Below, piece after piece: positions 8,787 through 18,194 of a stretch of DNA of 62,521 nucleotides. The DNA comes from UBA5287 sp041672395 (lineage in GTDB: Bacteria > Bacteroidota > Bacteroidia > Bacteroidales > Dysgonomonadaceae), in assembly GCA_041672395.1 (NCBI GenBank), contig JBAYZS010000010.1:1-62521 (forward strand), given 5' to 3'. The position numbers and the translations under genes are program-made. Position 1 is the stretch's first letter, and every line of letters begins with the position of its first letter. The notes beneath the pieces were generated by a model. It had not been told where the DNA came from and ran no database searches. It saw nothing but the letters and a program-made list of their open reading frames with translations.

Positions 8787-9440
8787 ATGAAAACGCTTTC
8801 TATCCCAAAACAGCCTATTAAAGAATATGAGAGTATTGCTGAGAGAATGAAATTTCTTTCGGAAGTGGGTGCTTCAGTAAAAATTGATCAAGTGAATTGG
8901 CCGGACCAATTCGCTAAAAAACTCCCTGTGTCTGTTCATATTGCACATGACAACGAATATATTTACTTGTTATATAAAGTGGAGGGAGAAAAGCTGAGAA
9001 CTTTTGGCACCAATGACTTTGATTCTGTTTGGGAAGATAGCTGCGTGGAGTTTTTTATGCAACGCGAAGGAAAACAGGAATACAGAAATTTTGAGTGTAA
9101 TGCACTGGGAACATTGCTGGCATCAAAACGGTTCTCACGAGATACTGCCGTGAAACTGACGGATAATATGCCTGATATTGTTCGCTTTTCAACCATTTAT
9201 CACAAATATCAAAATGGCGTGGAAGTGAGCGATTGGTCTCTTTATCTGGAAATTCCGAAAAGTGCACTTGGTTTTGAAGAGGATGACTCTTTAGCGGGAC
9301 AATTAATCAGAGGCAATTTCTATAAGTGTGGCGACGAAACGCCTGAACCGCACTTCTTAAGCTGGTCTCCAATTGAAACGGAAAAACCCGATTTTCATCA
9401 GCCTCAATTCTTTGGGCTGATTAAACTGGAAGATGAATAA
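8787..9440 (+). CDS. CBM9-like (DOMON-type) carbohydrate-binding protein
   Basis: The 217-residue protein has no signal peptide and consists mainly of one beta-sandwich of the carbohydrate-binding family 9-like type. Visible pieces are the HDNEYIYLLYKVEGE strand pair, the SVWEDSCVEFFMQ segment typical of this fold (D-VE-F) and a C-terminal PDFHQPQFFG motif that closes the domain. The ligand is unknown. A start with MKTLSIPK and no export signal suggests a cytoplasmic location, which is odd for a glycan binder. It precedes the NahK-like kinase by 28 bases and probably shares its transcript, so a link to sugar salvage is inferred. Confidence 0.75.
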   Translation: MKTLSIPKQPIKEYESIAERMKFLSEVGASVKIDQVNWPDQFAKKLPVSVHIAHDNEYIYLLYKVEGEKLRTFGTNDFDSVWEDSCVEFFMQREGKQEYRNFECNALGTLLASKRFSRDTAVKLTDNMPDIVRFSTIYHKYQNGVEVSDWSLYLEIPKSALGFEEDDSLAGQLIRGNFYKCGDETPEPHFLSWSPIETEKPDFHQPQFFGLIKLEDE

Positions 9441-9468
9441 TTACTAACTTTAATATATACATATAAAT

Positions 9469-10572
9469 ATGCAAGATACTCAAAAATTGGAGGAGATCGT
9501 ATCACAATTTACTAACTCAAAAGAAAATCTTTCTATCAAACCGCTTGGTGCCGGACACATAAATGATTCGTTTCGTGTAATTACTGGCGATAATGAATAT
9601 GTGCTTCAACGTATCAATCATTCTATTTTTAAAGATGTTGAGCAACTGCAAAACAATATAAAACGTGTAACAGATCATATTCGCAACAAACTTGTAGAAA
9701 GAGGAACGGAGGATATCGACAGAAAAGTATTAACGATGGTTCCAACTACCGACGATAAGCTTTATTATCAGGATGGGGATGGAAACTATTGGCGAATGAC
9801 TATCTTTATAAAAGATAGCAAAAGTTATGATGATATAAATCCGATACTTGCAAATAGGGCAGGTTTGGCATTTGGTGATTTTCAAAAAATGCTGGCTGAT
9901 CTACCGGGAGGTCCTTTGTTTGAGACAATTCCAAATTTCCATAATATGGAAACACGATTGAACTCTTTTCGTCAGTCGGTTCATGCAAATAACGTTGGCA
10001 GACTCACTTCTGTGCAGGATCTGGTTAATGAAATTGAGGCACGTGCCGATGATATGTGCCGGGCTGAAAGAATGTATCGCGAAGGAACACTTCCTAAAAG
10101 AACAAATCACTGCGATACAAAAGTGAATAATATTCTCTTCAATTCTAATGATGAGGTTTTGTGTGTTGTAGACTTGGATACTGTAATGCCTGGTTACGTC
10201 CTTTCTGATTTTGGCGACTTTATCCGCACTGGCGCAAATAAGGGGGCTGAAGATGATAAGGATCTGAATAATATTAAATTGGACCTGGATATCTTTAGAG
10301 GCTATGCCGAGGGTTATTTGCAAAATGCGGCTTCTTTTCTTACTGATGTAGAGATTGGAAATCTGGCTTTCGGGGCAAAACTGCTTACATTTATGCAAAC
10401 AGTCCGCTTCTTCACGGATTATCTTGACGGTGATACGTATTATAAAATTGAGTATGGCGAGCATAATCTTGTTCGTAGTCGTGCTCAGTTTAAGTTTCTG
10501 CAAGAACTGGAAAATCATTTCGATGAAATGCAATCTATTATATTGCAGGCAGCAGAAAAATACAAAGGTTGA
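9469..10572 (+). CDS. N-acetylhexosamine 1-kinase-like phosphotransferase (APH fold)
   Basis: The 367-residue cytoplasmic enzyme has the aminoglycoside-phosphotransferase kinase fold. GAGHINDSFRV (near residue 27) and YVLQRINHSIF form the nucleotide lobe. NHCDTKVNNILF (near 215) is the catalytic loop with the Asp base, and VVDLDTVMPG with LSDFGDFIRTGA carries the metal-binding Asp. The whole pattern resembles bifidobacterial NahK, which makes N-acetylhexosamine 1-phosphate from GlcNAc, GalNAc and related sugars. Substrate is inferred from this resemblance. The second gene of the pair starting at 8787, it may serve amino sugar salvage alongside nagB (55797). Confidence 0.8.
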   Translation: MQDTQKLEEIVSQFTNSKENLSIKPLGAGHINDSFRVITGDNEYVLQRINHSIFKDVEQLQNNIKRVTDHIRNKLVERGTEDIDRKVLTMVPTTDDKLYYQDGDGNYWRMTIFIKDSKSYDDINPILANRAGLAFGDFQKMLADLPGGPLFETIPNFHNMETRLNSFRQSVHANNVGRLTSVQDLVNEIEARADDMCRAERMYREGTLPKRTNHCDTKVNNILFNSNDEVLCVVDLDTVMPGYVLSDFGDFIRTGANKGAEDDKDLNNIKLDLDIFRGYAEGYLQNAASFLTDVEIGNLAFGAKLLTFMQTVRFFTDYLDGDTYYKIEYGEHNLVRSRAQFKFLQELENHFDEMQSIILQAAEKYKG

Positions 10573-10625
10573 TAAGACTATTAGAGATTTAAAGATAAAA
10601 ACAATGGTGGAAAGAAAATTTTTAC

Positions 10626-10633
10626 TACCTTTG
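10626..10633 (+). promoter_or_regulatory. -7 box of the yceD-rpmF operon
   Basis: TACCTTTG fits TAnnTTTG and ends 22 bases before the GTG start at 10656. The -33 region is weak. Confidence 0.65.
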
Positions 10634-10655
10634 CACCGCTTTATTTTGAAAAATT

Positions 10656-11249
10656 GTGGCGAAATTCAGCTTATATAATATTTCTCTGAAAAGCCTTTCT
10701 CCGGGAAAGCATGAATATGCTTACGAACTGGAAAATAAATACTTTGATGCTATAGATGGCGATGAAGTGAAAAAAGGCAAAGTGAAGGTGGAGTTGACAG
10801 TAACAAAAACTCTATCAAGTTTTGATTTTGAGTTCGACATCAAAGGGGTTGTTCAAATACCCTGTGATAGATGTCTTGATGAAATGGATCAGGTGATCGA
10901 TACACAGAATAAACTGATTGTAAAACTGGGTGAGGAATATTCAGAAGAAAGTGATGAAGTGATTATTATCCCTGAAACGGAAGGTGAAATTAATATTGCA
11001 TGGTTTTTATATGAATTCATAGTGTTGAATATTCCAATAAAACATGTGCACGAACAAGGGAAATGTAATCGTTTAATGGCTTCCAAATTCCATAAACATC
11101 AGGCTAAAAGCATCGACGATGATGACGATGATGACATAGATGATGTTGCTTTGGATGATGATATTACTTTCAATGATAATGAAAAAGATGATACAAAAAC
11201 AGATCCAAGATGGGATGCTCTAAAGGATCTGAATTTTGAAGATAATTAA
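10656..11249 (+). CDS. yceD: YceD/DUF177 family protein (23S rRNA accumulation)
   Basis: YceD proteins affect 23S rRNA accumulation and are almost always encoded just before rpmF, as here (27 bases away). The 197-residue protein has the DUF177 core with the paired-cysteine motif PCDRCLDEM near residues 70-78. An additional Cys lies near 137, so the usual second CxxC is not intact. The C-terminal 50 residues are strongly acidic, with a run of seven Asp and further Asp patches. The start is GTG at 10656 and no better ATG is available. The acidic tail may contact basic ribosomal proteins, but this is speculation. Confidence 0.85.
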   Translation: MAKFSLYNISLKSLSPGKHEYAYELENKYFDAIDGDEVKKGKVKVELTVTKTLSSFDFEFDIKGVVQIPCDRCLDEMDQVIDTQNKLIVKLGEEYSEESDEVIIIPETEGEINIAWFLYEFIVLNIPIKHVHEQGKCNRLMASKFHKHQAKSIDDDDDDDIDDVALDDDITFNDNEKDDTKTDPRWDALKDLNFEDN

Positions 11250-11276
11250 TAATAACAGTGTAAAATAATATACAAA

Positions 11277-11462
11277 ATGGCACATCCAAAACGAAGACAG
11301 TCTTCACAAAGACAAGGAAAAAGAAGATCACACGATCATGCTAAAATGCCTACAATGGCAATTTGCCCTAATTGTGGCGCTTGGCATATTTATCACACCG
11401 TTTGCGGTGAATGTGGTTATTACAGAGGTAAATTAGCTATTGACAAAGGTGCAACAGTATAA
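11277..11462 (+). CDS. rpmF: 50S ribosomal protein L32 (bL32)
   Basis: This 61-residue large-subunit protein begins with the classic MAHPKRRQSSQR and carries a four-cysteine zinc ribbon (CPNCG near residue 36 and CGECGYY near 49). It is the zinc-binding form rather than the cysteine-free paralogue. It is cotranscribed with yceD and followed directly by a terminator. Confidence 0.98.
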   Translation: MAHPKRRQSSQRQGKRRSHDHAKMPTMAICPNCGAWHIYHTVCGECGYYRGKLAIDKGATV

Positions 11463-11481
11463 AACCTTGTGAAATAATTGA

Positions 11482-11519
11482 ATGCCCCTGAAAAACTTAG
11501 TTCTTTCAGGGCATTTTTA
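11482..11519 (+). terminator. Terminator of yceD-rpmF
   Basis: ATGCCCCTGAAA pairs with TTTCAGGGCAT (one bulged C) and is followed by TTTTTAT. It lies inside a possible longer frame of fabH, which argues that fabH starts downstream at 11536. Confidence 0.85.
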
Positions 11520-11535
11520 TTTAATTGAGCTTATT

Positions 11536-12540
11536 ATGAATAAATTGCATGCTGTTGTTTCCGGAATAAGTGCGGCCATACCTGATTATGTGCTCACAAA
11601 TGATGAACTATCAAAAATGGTTGACACCAGCGATGAGTGGATCACTACTCGCGTTGGCATTAAAGAACGTCGAATTCTGAAAGGGAATGGACGAGGTATT
11701 TCGGAACTTGGCACAAAAGCGGTTGTTGATCTGTTGCATAAAACAAATACGCTTCCGCAAGATGTAGACGCTGTTGTTTTTGCGACTTCTACACCTGATC
11801 ACTTTTTCCCGTCCTCGGCATCAATTGTTGCTGAGAACAATGGTATAAAAAATGCTTTCTGCTTCGATATGGAAGCGGCTTGCAGTGGCTTTATCTTTGG
11901 ACTACAGGTCTGTGAAGGTCTGATTCTTTCGGGTAGATATAAGAAAGTGATCTTGATTGCCGGAGATAAAATGTCTTCGATAGTGGATTATACCGATAGG
12001 AATACTTGTCCTTTGTTTGGTGATGCGGTTGGAGCGGTACTGATTGAACCAACGTACGAAAATATCGGAATAATAGATGCTTCACTGCATACAGATGGGA
12101 TTGGTTACACTCCGTTACAAATGAAAGCGGGTGGAAGCAAATTTCCAGCTTCTACTGAAACTGTAAATAATAGAGAACACTTTGTACATCAGGATGGTAA
12201 GGTGGTTTATAAATATGCTGTTACCAACATGGCGGATGTTTCTCTGGAGATTATGGAGAAAAACAATCTTTCTCCTGATGATATAACTTGGCTTGTGCCA
12301 CATCAGGCTAATCTTAGAATTATTGATGCTACAATTCAAAGGACGGGAATTCCTCGCGAAAAGGTGATGATCAATATTGAAAAATACGGTAATACCAGCG
12401 CGGGCACTATTCCTTTATGTTTATGGGAAATGGAATCTCAACTTCGTAAAGGCGATAATCTTATTCTTACAGCTTTTGGCGCAGGTTTCACATGGGGAGC
12501 CGTGTATTTGAAATGGGGATACGATTATCGAGGGGAATAA
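11536..12540 (+). CDS. fabH: 3-oxoacyl-[acyl-carrier-protein] synthase III
   Basis: FabH condenses acetyl-CoA (or a branched primer) with malonyl-ACP to start fatty acid synthesis. The 334-residue protein shows the catalytic triad in context: Cys in MEAACSGFIFGL (near residue 112), His in VPHQANLRI (near 256) and Asn in YGNTSAGTIPL (near 286). The frame is open 18 codons further upstream, but that stretch is the rpmF terminator, so ATG 11536 is the start. It follows yceD-rpmF, a common partial conservation of the rpmF-plsX-fabH cluster; plsX is not here. It may depend on terminator read-through or a promoter not identified. Confidence 0.95.
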   Translation: MNKLHAVVSGISAAIPDYVLTNDELSKMVDTSDEWITTRVGIKERRILKGNGRGISELGTKAVVDLLHKTNTLPQDVDAVVFATSTPDHFFPSSASIVAENNGIKNAFCFDMEAACSGFIFGLQVCEGLILSGRYKKVILIAGDKMSSIVDYTDRNTCPLFGDAVGAVLIEPTYENIGIIDASLHTDGIGYTPLQMKAGGSKFPASTETVNNREHFVHQDGKVVYKYAVTNMADVSLEIMEKNNLSPDDITWLVPHQANLRIIDATIQRTGIPREKVMINIEKYGNTSAGTIPLCLWEMESQLRKGDNLILTAFGAGFTWGAVYLKWGYDYRGE

Positions 12541-12613
12541 AGATTGCCTTTTTCTTTTTCTTTTAACATCCGGATAAACTCAAATCGAAAGAGATATAAG
12601 AATAATGGACAAT

Positions 12614-13150
12614 TTATAGTGAGAATTGTTTAGGATGTTTGCCTAGTAAATCTTTGTAGTACGACTTTATTTTGACAATGTCAGTATCGTAATCACCTGT
12701 GGGAGTGAATAATCCAAGCCACAAAGCATGTTTTGTTTTATAGTCCAATCCGACCATCAAGATAGGAACGTTGGCTTTCAACGCGATATAATAGAACCCT
12801 TTTTTCCATTCGGAATTGGCTTTACGAGTACCTTCGGGGGTGATGGCTAGTTGAAATCTATCTCGGTTTCGAAATTCTTCAGCCATTTTATCGGTCATTG
12901 AAGAATGCGTACTTCTATTAGTTGAAATTCCTCCGATACTGCGAAAGAATATATCGAATGGGAAAAAGAACCATTCTTTCTTTATTAGGAAATAGGCTTT
13001 TCTTCCTAGTGAACTATAAGCCAGTTTGCCAATTACGAAATCCCAATTACTGGTATGTGGAGCCAATGCAATCACACATTTGGGAACATCCAATTGTACA
13101 TTATCTGTTTTCCAACCCAATAAATTCAATAGCCATTTACTAAATCTCAT
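12614..13150 (-). CDS. Lysophospholipid acyltransferase (PlsC-like)
   Basis: The 178-residue membrane-associated acyltransferase has the HX4D catalytic motif as HTSNWD (near residue 32) and the second conserved block TPEGTRK (near 110). It probably acylates a lysophospholipid or a related acceptor in membrane lipid synthesis. It is shorter than canonical PlsC (about 240 residues) and belongs to the compact family common in Bacteroidota. It is the last gene of the minus-strand hisS / ABC-F / acyltransferase unit and converges on fabH, with no clear terminator in the 73 bases between them. Confidence 0.8.
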   Translation of the reverse strand: MRFSKWLLNLLGWKTDNVQLDVPKCVIALAPHTSNWDFVIGKLAYSSLGRKAYFLIKKEWFFFPFDIFFRSIGGISTNRSTHSSMTDKMAEEFRNRDRFQLAITPEGTRKANSEWKKGFYYIALKANVPILMVGLDYKTKHALWLGLFTPTGDYDTDIVKIKSYYKDLLGKHPKQFSL

Positions 13151-13183
13151 TGTCCTTGATTTTAGAGGCAGTTAAGTGTTATT

Positions 13184-15118
13184 TTACTCCTTTTTTCCTT
13201 CTATTTCTAACGTCAGACGCTCCCATTTGTTCATTGTCAGGGCTATTTTGTCTTTTGTCTCATTATATTGTTTGAAGAGATCTGAATCATAAGCTTTTTC
13301 GGGTAAAGAGAGTTGACTTTCTATTTCCTTCAGTTTTCTTTCCAATGTCTCAATCTGTTTTTCCGATTCTTCAATCTGCTTTTCCAGCTTACGGATTTGT
13401 CTGTTAAACTCTTTCTGTTCTTGATACGACAATTTGGAAAGTTCAGTAACCTCTTCTTCTTGTGAAACTTGAACCGGTATAGTTGTTGAAACCTCTAGCT
13501 CGCGGAGATTGCTTATTTTCTTTTTAGAAAGAAACTCATATATACCTCCCAAATGTTCAGTAACTTTTCCACCTCCGAATTCATACACTTTAGTAACCAG
13601 GTCGTTCAGAAAATCGCGGTCGTGTGAAACGATGATAGCTGTACCATCAAATTCTCTAATAGCCTTTTTCAATACATCTTTCGACGGAATATCAAGGTGA
13701 TTGGTAGGCTCATCCAGGATTAACAGATTTACTGGTTGAAGCAGTAAGCGAATCATAGCAAGGCGACTTCTTTCGCCACCCGATAGCACTTTCACCTTCT
13801 TCTCCGATGCCTCACCCCCAAACATGAAAGCACCTAAAATATCACGGATTTTAGTACGAATATCACCAACTGCCACATTATCTATGGTTTCAAAAACTGT
13901 TTGATTTTCATCCATGAGTTGAGCTTGGTTTTGAGCAAAATACCCAATGATAACATTATGACCAAGCTTTAGTTTCCCCTCATGTTCAATCTGTTCCATG
14001 ATGCATTTTACCAAAGTTGATTTACCCTCTCCATTCTTTCCCACAAAAGCAATCTTATCTCCTCGTTCAATGGTGATGTTCACATTGGAGAAAACCATGT
14101 GATCGCCATATCTTTTGGCAACATCTTGCATGATAACCGGATAAGCACCCGAATGTGGGGCAGGTGTGAACTTCAAGTTTAAACGTGAGTTATCCACTTC
14201 ATCCACTTCTATCAACTCTATTTTTTCGAGCTGTTTAATGCGAGATTGTACCTGATTGGATTTGGTGGGCTTGTAACGAAATCGTTCTATAAAATCCTGC
14301 GTTTCCTGTATTTGTTTTCGTTGATTTTCGTATGCACGCAATTGTTGTTCTCGACGTTCTTTTCGTAGTTCTACATACTTGGTATAATTCACTTTATAGT
14401 CGTGAGCATTACCAAGTTGTATTTCGATAGTTCGGTTAGTCACCGCGTCTAGGAAAGCCCTGTCGTGAGATACAAGAATCACAGCATTTGAGTGCGAAGT
14501 CAAAAAGTTCTCAAGCCATTGAATAGATTCAATATCAAGGTGATTAGTTGGTTCATCCAAGAGCAAAACATCCGGTGCTTGAAGCAATATTTTCGCCAAT
14601 TCAATTCGCATGCGCCAACCCCCGCTAAACTCGTTGGTGTATCTGTTGAAATCTTTATGCGAAAAACCCAAACCCAAAAGTGTTTTCTCTATTTCCGCTT
14701 CAAAATTATTGACACCCGACATAAGGAGTAATTCCTGCAAATCGGTTGCCCTTTGAATAATTTCAGAATATTCCTCAGATTCGTAATCCGTACGCACAGT
14801 CATTTGCAGATGAAGATCCTCAAGATCTTGTTGCAATAGAAGCAGATGTTCAAATGCTTGAGCCGCCTCATCTTTTACTGTTCGTGAATCGTTCAGTTTC
14901 ATTTGCTGAGGCAAATATCCTATGCTGACACCCTTCGGATAAGAAACTGTACCATTAGTAGGTTGTTGAATTCCGGCAATAATTTTCAATAACGTTGATT
15001 TACCCGCTCCATTTTTTCCGACGAGTGCAATGCGTTCATTCTTATTCAGAACAAACGATATTTCGTTGAGCAACGTAAATCCACCAAATTCAACTGTCAG
15101 ATTATCAATTGAAATCAT
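13184..15118 (-). CDS. ABC-F family ATPase (translation factor type)
   Basis: The 644-residue soluble protein has two ABC nucleotide-binding domains without membrane helices. Each has a Walker A (GKNGAGKST near residue 35; GKNGEGKST near 350), a signature (FSGGWRMR; LSGGERSR) and a Walker B followed by DEPTNHLD. The linker between the domains is the charged ABC-F type (near residues 240-310). The C-terminal 90 residues are a Lys/Glu-rich coiled coil, as in Uup/YdiF-type members. These proteins act on ribosomes. Antibiotic resistance is not implied, since this is the housekeeping architecture. It begins 3 bases after the hisS stop and is translationally coupled to it. Confidence 0.92.
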   Translation of the reverse strand: MISIDNLTVEFGGFTLLNEISFVLNKNERIALVGKNGAGKSTLLKIIAGIQQPTNGTVSYPKGVSIGYLPQQMKLNDSRTVKDEAAQAFEHLLLLQQDLEDLHLQMTVRTDYESEEYSEIIQRATDLQELLLMSGVNNFEAEIEKTLLGLGFSHKDFNRYTNEFSGGWRMRIELAKILLQAPDVLLLDEPTNHLDIESIQWLENFLTSHSNAVILVSHDRAFLDAVTNRTIEIQLGNAHDYKVNYTKYVELRKERREQQLRAYENQRKQIQETQDFIERFRYKPTKSNQVQSRIKQLEKIELIEVDEVDNSRLNLKFTPAPHSGAYPVIMQDVAKRYGDHMVFSNVNITIERGDKIAFVGKNGEGKSTLVKCIMEQIEHEGKLKLGHNVIIGYFAQNQAQLMDENQTVFETIDNVAVGDIRTKIRDILGAFMFGGEASEKKVKVLSGGERSRLAMIRLLLQPVNLLILDEPTNHLDIPSKDVLKKAIREFDGTAIIVSHDRDFLNDLVTKVYEFGGGKVTEHLGGIYEFLSKKKISNLRELEVSTTIPVQVSQEEEVTELSKLSYQEQKEFNRQIRKLEKQIEESEKQIETLERKLKEIESQLSLPEKAYDSDLFKQYNETKDKIALTMNKWERLTLEIEGKKE

Positions 15119-15121
15119 CTG

Positions 15122-16489
15122 TTAATGCTTAGCAATGATTTTTTCTTTCAATTCCACAATACTCACCGGCAACTGTTCGCCGGTTTTCATGTTTTTCAGC
15201 GTAACCTTATGTTCAGCTATTTCATTTTCTCCAATGATGGCAACATACGGGATTTTGTTAGTATCCGCATATGACATCTGCTTTTTCAGTTTTGCCGATT
15301 CGGGATATATTTCAGCATGAATACCATCCTTTCTGAGTTCCATAAGAATGGGTAAATTATGATCCGTTTCCGTTTCACCGAAATTAACAAATAACACATC
15401 AGTTCCATGCGATGCGTTTTCCGGATAGCGATCAAGCTGGTTCAATACATCAAAAATTCGGTCGGCCCCAAAAGAAATACCTACGCCAGAAACATCAGGC
15501 AAGCCAAAAATTCCCGTGAGATTATCATATCTTCCACCACCGGTGATACTTCCAATTTCAATATCCAGTGCTTTTACTTCAAAAATACATCCCGTATAAT
15601 AATTGAGTCCTCGTGCTAAAGTCAGGTCAAGTTCCAATTCGTTCCGAGTGTTCAGAATAGAAGTTTTCTGCAGAACATATTTCAATTCCTCAATTCCCTT
15701 CAGTCCCGATTCAGATTCAGAAAGAACGACCTTTAGTGTCTCTAGTTTTTCCATATTACTGCCTTTCAGCATGATAACCGGTTCCAGTTTGCTGATAGCC
15801 TCTTCGGAGATACCCTTTTCAGCAAGTTCCTTATTCACATTTTCCAATCCGATTTTATCCAACTTGTCGATGGCTACCGTGATATCAGTAACCTTTTCAG
15901 CCTCACCAATTATTTCTGCAATACCTGACAATATTTTACGATTATTCAGTTTGATGGAAACCCTAACACCGAATCGCGAAAACACTTCATCGATTATTTG
16001 AATGAGTTCAACCTCATTTAATAATGAATTTGATCCTACAATATCGGCATCACACTGAAAGAATTCGCGGTAACGCCCTTTTTGGGGCCTGTCCGCTCTC
16101 CAAACAGGCTGTATCTGATATCTTTTAAAAGGGAATGAAATTTCGTTTCGATGCATCACCACATACCGTGCAAACGGTACAGTGAGGTCATATCGCAAAC
16201 CTTTTTCCGATATTTTGTTAGCCGTTTTTACCGAATTACCTTCAGCAATATCATCAGCGTCCATAGTCGACAGAAAGTCGCCCGAGTTAAGAATTTTGAA
16301 CAACAGTTTATCACCCTCATCACCATATTTTCCCATCAGCGTAGAAAGATTTTCCATTGCCGGAGTCTCTATCTGATGAAAGCCAAAGAGATGATAAACA
16401 TCAGTTATCGTATTAAAAATATAATTTCTTTTCGCCATCTCTTCAGGCGAAAAATCCCTTGTTCCTTTTGGGATGGATGGTTTCTGCAT
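15122..16489 (-). CDS. hisS: Histidyl-tRNA synthetase
   Basis: The class II synthetase charges tRNA-His. The 455-residue protein starts with the typical PKGTRDFSPEE segment. It has the class II motif 2 region (RADRPQKGRYREFFQCDADIVG-like), the histidine-specific block ARGLNYYTGCIFEV (near residue 310) and GGGRYDNL (near 332). The C-terminal anticodon-binding domain follows. Length matches the longer Bacteroidota form. It opens a minus-strand operon with the ABC-F ATPase and acyltransferase genes, with a promoter at 16513-16520. Confidence 0.96.
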   Translation of the reverse strand: MQKPSIPKGTRDFSPEEMAKRNYIFNTITDVYHLFGFHQIETPAMENLSTLMGKYGDEGDKLLFKILNSGDFLSTMDADDIAEGNSVKTANKISEKGLRYDLTVPFARYVVMHRNEISFPFKRYQIQPVWRADRPQKGRYREFFQCDADIVGSNSLLNEVELIQIIDEVFSRFGVRVSIKLNNRKILSGIAEIIGEAEKVTDITVAIDKLDKIGLENVNKELAEKGISEEAISKLEPVIMLKGSNMEKLETLKVVLSESESGLKGIEELKYVLQKTSILNTRNELELDLTLARGLNYYTGCIFEVKALDIEIGSITGGGRYDNLTGIFGLPDVSGVGISFGADRIFDVLNQLDRYPENASHGTDVLFVNFGETETDHNLPILMELRKDGIHAEIYPESAKLKKQMSYADTNKIPYVAIIGENEIAEHKVTLKNMKTGEQLPVSIVELKEKIIAKH

Positions 16490-16512
16490 TATTTTTTTTC
16501 TTTATTGGAATG

Positions 16513-16520
16513 CAAAGATA
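16513..16520 (-). promoter_or_regulatory. -7 box of hisS
   Basis: On the minus strand this reads TATCTTTG, a perfect TAnnTTTG, 23 bases upstream of the hisS ATG. Confidence 0.65.
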
Positions 16521-16556
16521 ATAATTTCTGTGTAAAGGAGAGCAGTGGAGTGCATC

Positions 16557-16592
16557 ATAAAAAGCGTATTACTTTGTTAGAGCAATACGCTT
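16557..16592 (-). terminator. Terminator of the phoH-like gene
   Basis: On the minus strand AAGCGTATT and AATACGCTT form a 9-bp stem followed by TTTTTAT, 30 bases after the phoH stop codon. Confidence 0.75.
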
Positions 16593-16621
16593 ACATTAAT
16601 AAGTTTACAACTTGTGATTTT

Positions 16622-18010
16622 TTATAATAAGTTGCTTGCCAATTCAGAAAGTTCGCTACGTTCGCCCTTAACCAAATTGACGTGAGCAAATATGTTTTGT
16701 CCGTTCATTTTGTCAATCATATAAGCCAGTCCGTTAGATTGAGTATCAAGATATGGAGAGTCAATCTGCTGTAAATCACCGGTAAACACCATTTTTGTGT
16801 TCTCTCCGGCGCGAGTAATGATTGTCTTCACCTCGTGAGGCGTAAGATTCTGTGCCTCATCGATAATACAAAAAGTGTCAGACAAACTTCTTCCGCGTAT
16901 AAAAGCCAGTGCTTCAATTTCCAATTGTCCAGTTTTTTGCATTTCGTCAATAATGCGTACTTCAGAGCTATTGTTTCCAAGTTGAGATTTGATAACATTC
17001 AGATTATCAAACAGCGGTTGCATATAAGGAGCGATTTTTTGTTTTTCGTCACCCGGCAAAAAACCTAAATCCTTATTAGATAAAGTAACTATTGGACGTG
17101 CAAGCAGAATCTGTCTATATATTTTATTTTGTTTTAGAGCTGAAGCCAACGCCAGCAATGTTTTTCCCGTACCCGCTTTTCCTGTGATTCCCACCAGTTT
17201 AATATCCGGATCATCAAGTACGTCAAAAGCAAATGTCTGCTCAGCGTTACGAGGTTGAATTCCGAAATTTGTTTCCTTTTCAACTTTAACAATCTTATCT
17301 GTAAAAGGATTATAACGAGCAAGAACGCTATTTCTATCACTTCTGAGAATAAAGCATTGATTAGGAATTATTGTTTCATTGAAAGTGAATAAGTTGAATT
17401 CCACACCACCATTTTGAGAATAAATAAGATCAATCAAATCCGGATCTATTCCTTCAAAAACTGATTCACCGCGATCAAAAATATCAACATTTGTTACCTT
17501 GTCATTAATATAATCCTCAGCCACAACACCCAGCGAACGCGCTTTCATTCTCAGGTTTATATCTTTTGAAACAAGGATAGTTTTCATGTTTGGATTCTTT
17601 TGAACCGTTTCCATAACAGTTGCAAGAATTCTGTTGTCCGTCATCCTCTCTGGGAAAGCTTCATTAATTATTTCATTGTTTAGCGGGCTGCTAACAATAT
17701 ACAATTTACCTCTTCCAACACCCAAATCCGCTCCATTTTTAAACAGATCGTCATCCGTAATCAAGTCCAGATCGCGAACAAAAGCCCTTGCGTTGAAATT
17801 TATTTGATCACTTCCCTTCTTGAATTTATCGAGTTCTTCCAGTACTATGAAAGGGATATAAATATCATTCTCTTCAAAGTTGTCAAGGCATTTGTAATCA
17901 TGCAGAATTACATTAGTATCCAAAATAAAATTCTTTTTTGAACCTTTGGAAGAACCTGAAGATTTGGTTTTAGTCTTAGGTTTAGCATTTGATTTTTCAG
18001 TTGTTGTCAT
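16622..18010 (-). CDS. PhoH-family ATPase with N-terminal PIN domain (PhoH2/YlaK type)
   Basis: The 462-residue protein fuses a PIN ribonuclease domain (about residues 25-165, starting at FILDTNVILHD with the first catalytic Asp) to a PhoH ATPase domain. The latter has Walker A GITGKAGTGKT near residue 270 and Walker B FCIIDEAQN near 375. PhoH2 proteins elsewhere unwind and cleave RNA, so an RNA-processing role is likely. The N-terminal 20 residues are a Lys/Ser-rich low-complexity tail. The start is the ATG at 18008-18010; the frame extends to a TTG two codons earlier. It is divergent from the RRM gene. Confidence 0.9.
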   Translation of the reverse strand: MTTTEKSNAKPKTKTKSSGSSKGSKKNFILDTNVILHDYKCLDNFEENDIYIPFIVLEELDKFKKGSDQINFNARAFVRDLDLITDDDLFKNGADLGVGRGKLYIVSSPLNNEIINEAFPERMTDNRILATVMETVQKNPNMKTILVSKDINLRMKARSLGVVAEDYINDKVTNVDIFDRGESVFEGIDPDLIDLIYSQNGGVEFNLFTFNETIIPNQCFILRSDRNSVLARYNPFTDKIVKVEKETNFGIQPRNAEQTFAFDVLDDPDIKLVGITGKAGTGKTLLALASALKQNKIYRQILLARPIVTLSNKDLGFLPGDEKQKIAPYMQPLFDNLNVIKSQLGNNSSEVRIIDEMQKTGQLEIEALAFIRGRSLSDTFCIIDEAQNLTPHEVKTIITRAGENTKMVFTGDLQQIDSPYLDTQSNGLAYMIDKMNGQNIFAHVNLVKGERSELSELASNLL

Positions 18011-18194
18011 ACTCAATAAATTATAGTTTGTTTTACACTTAAATAATTATTCATAAAACATATTCCAGACTGGTTTTGTTTTAAAATCCGTCTCTTTTTT
18101 TAATTGTAAAGCTGCTAAAATAGCATTTTATCTTCAATATTGAAAATAAATTGAAAAAAAAACTCTCTTTTCTTTTTTATATTAAATTAATTCG

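Noticed and set aside
9901..10533. 210-codon minus-strand open frame
   Set aside because: It lies entirely antisense to the NahK-like kinase gene, has no recognisable domain, and its composition follows from the codons of the real gene.
11482..11535. 18-codon N-terminal extension of FabH
   Set aside because: This stretch is the rpmF terminator hairpin, and the conserved FabH N-terminus begins at ATG 11536.
13184..15118. Antibiotic-resistance ABC-F protein
   Set aside because: It has the C-terminal coiled coil and housekeeping context (hisS operon) of Uup/YdiF-type members and no long resistance-type interdomain linker.
16151..16627. 158-codon plus-strand open frame antisense to hisS
   Set aside because: It overlaps the well-supported hisS gene, its promoter and the phoH terminator, and shows no domain.
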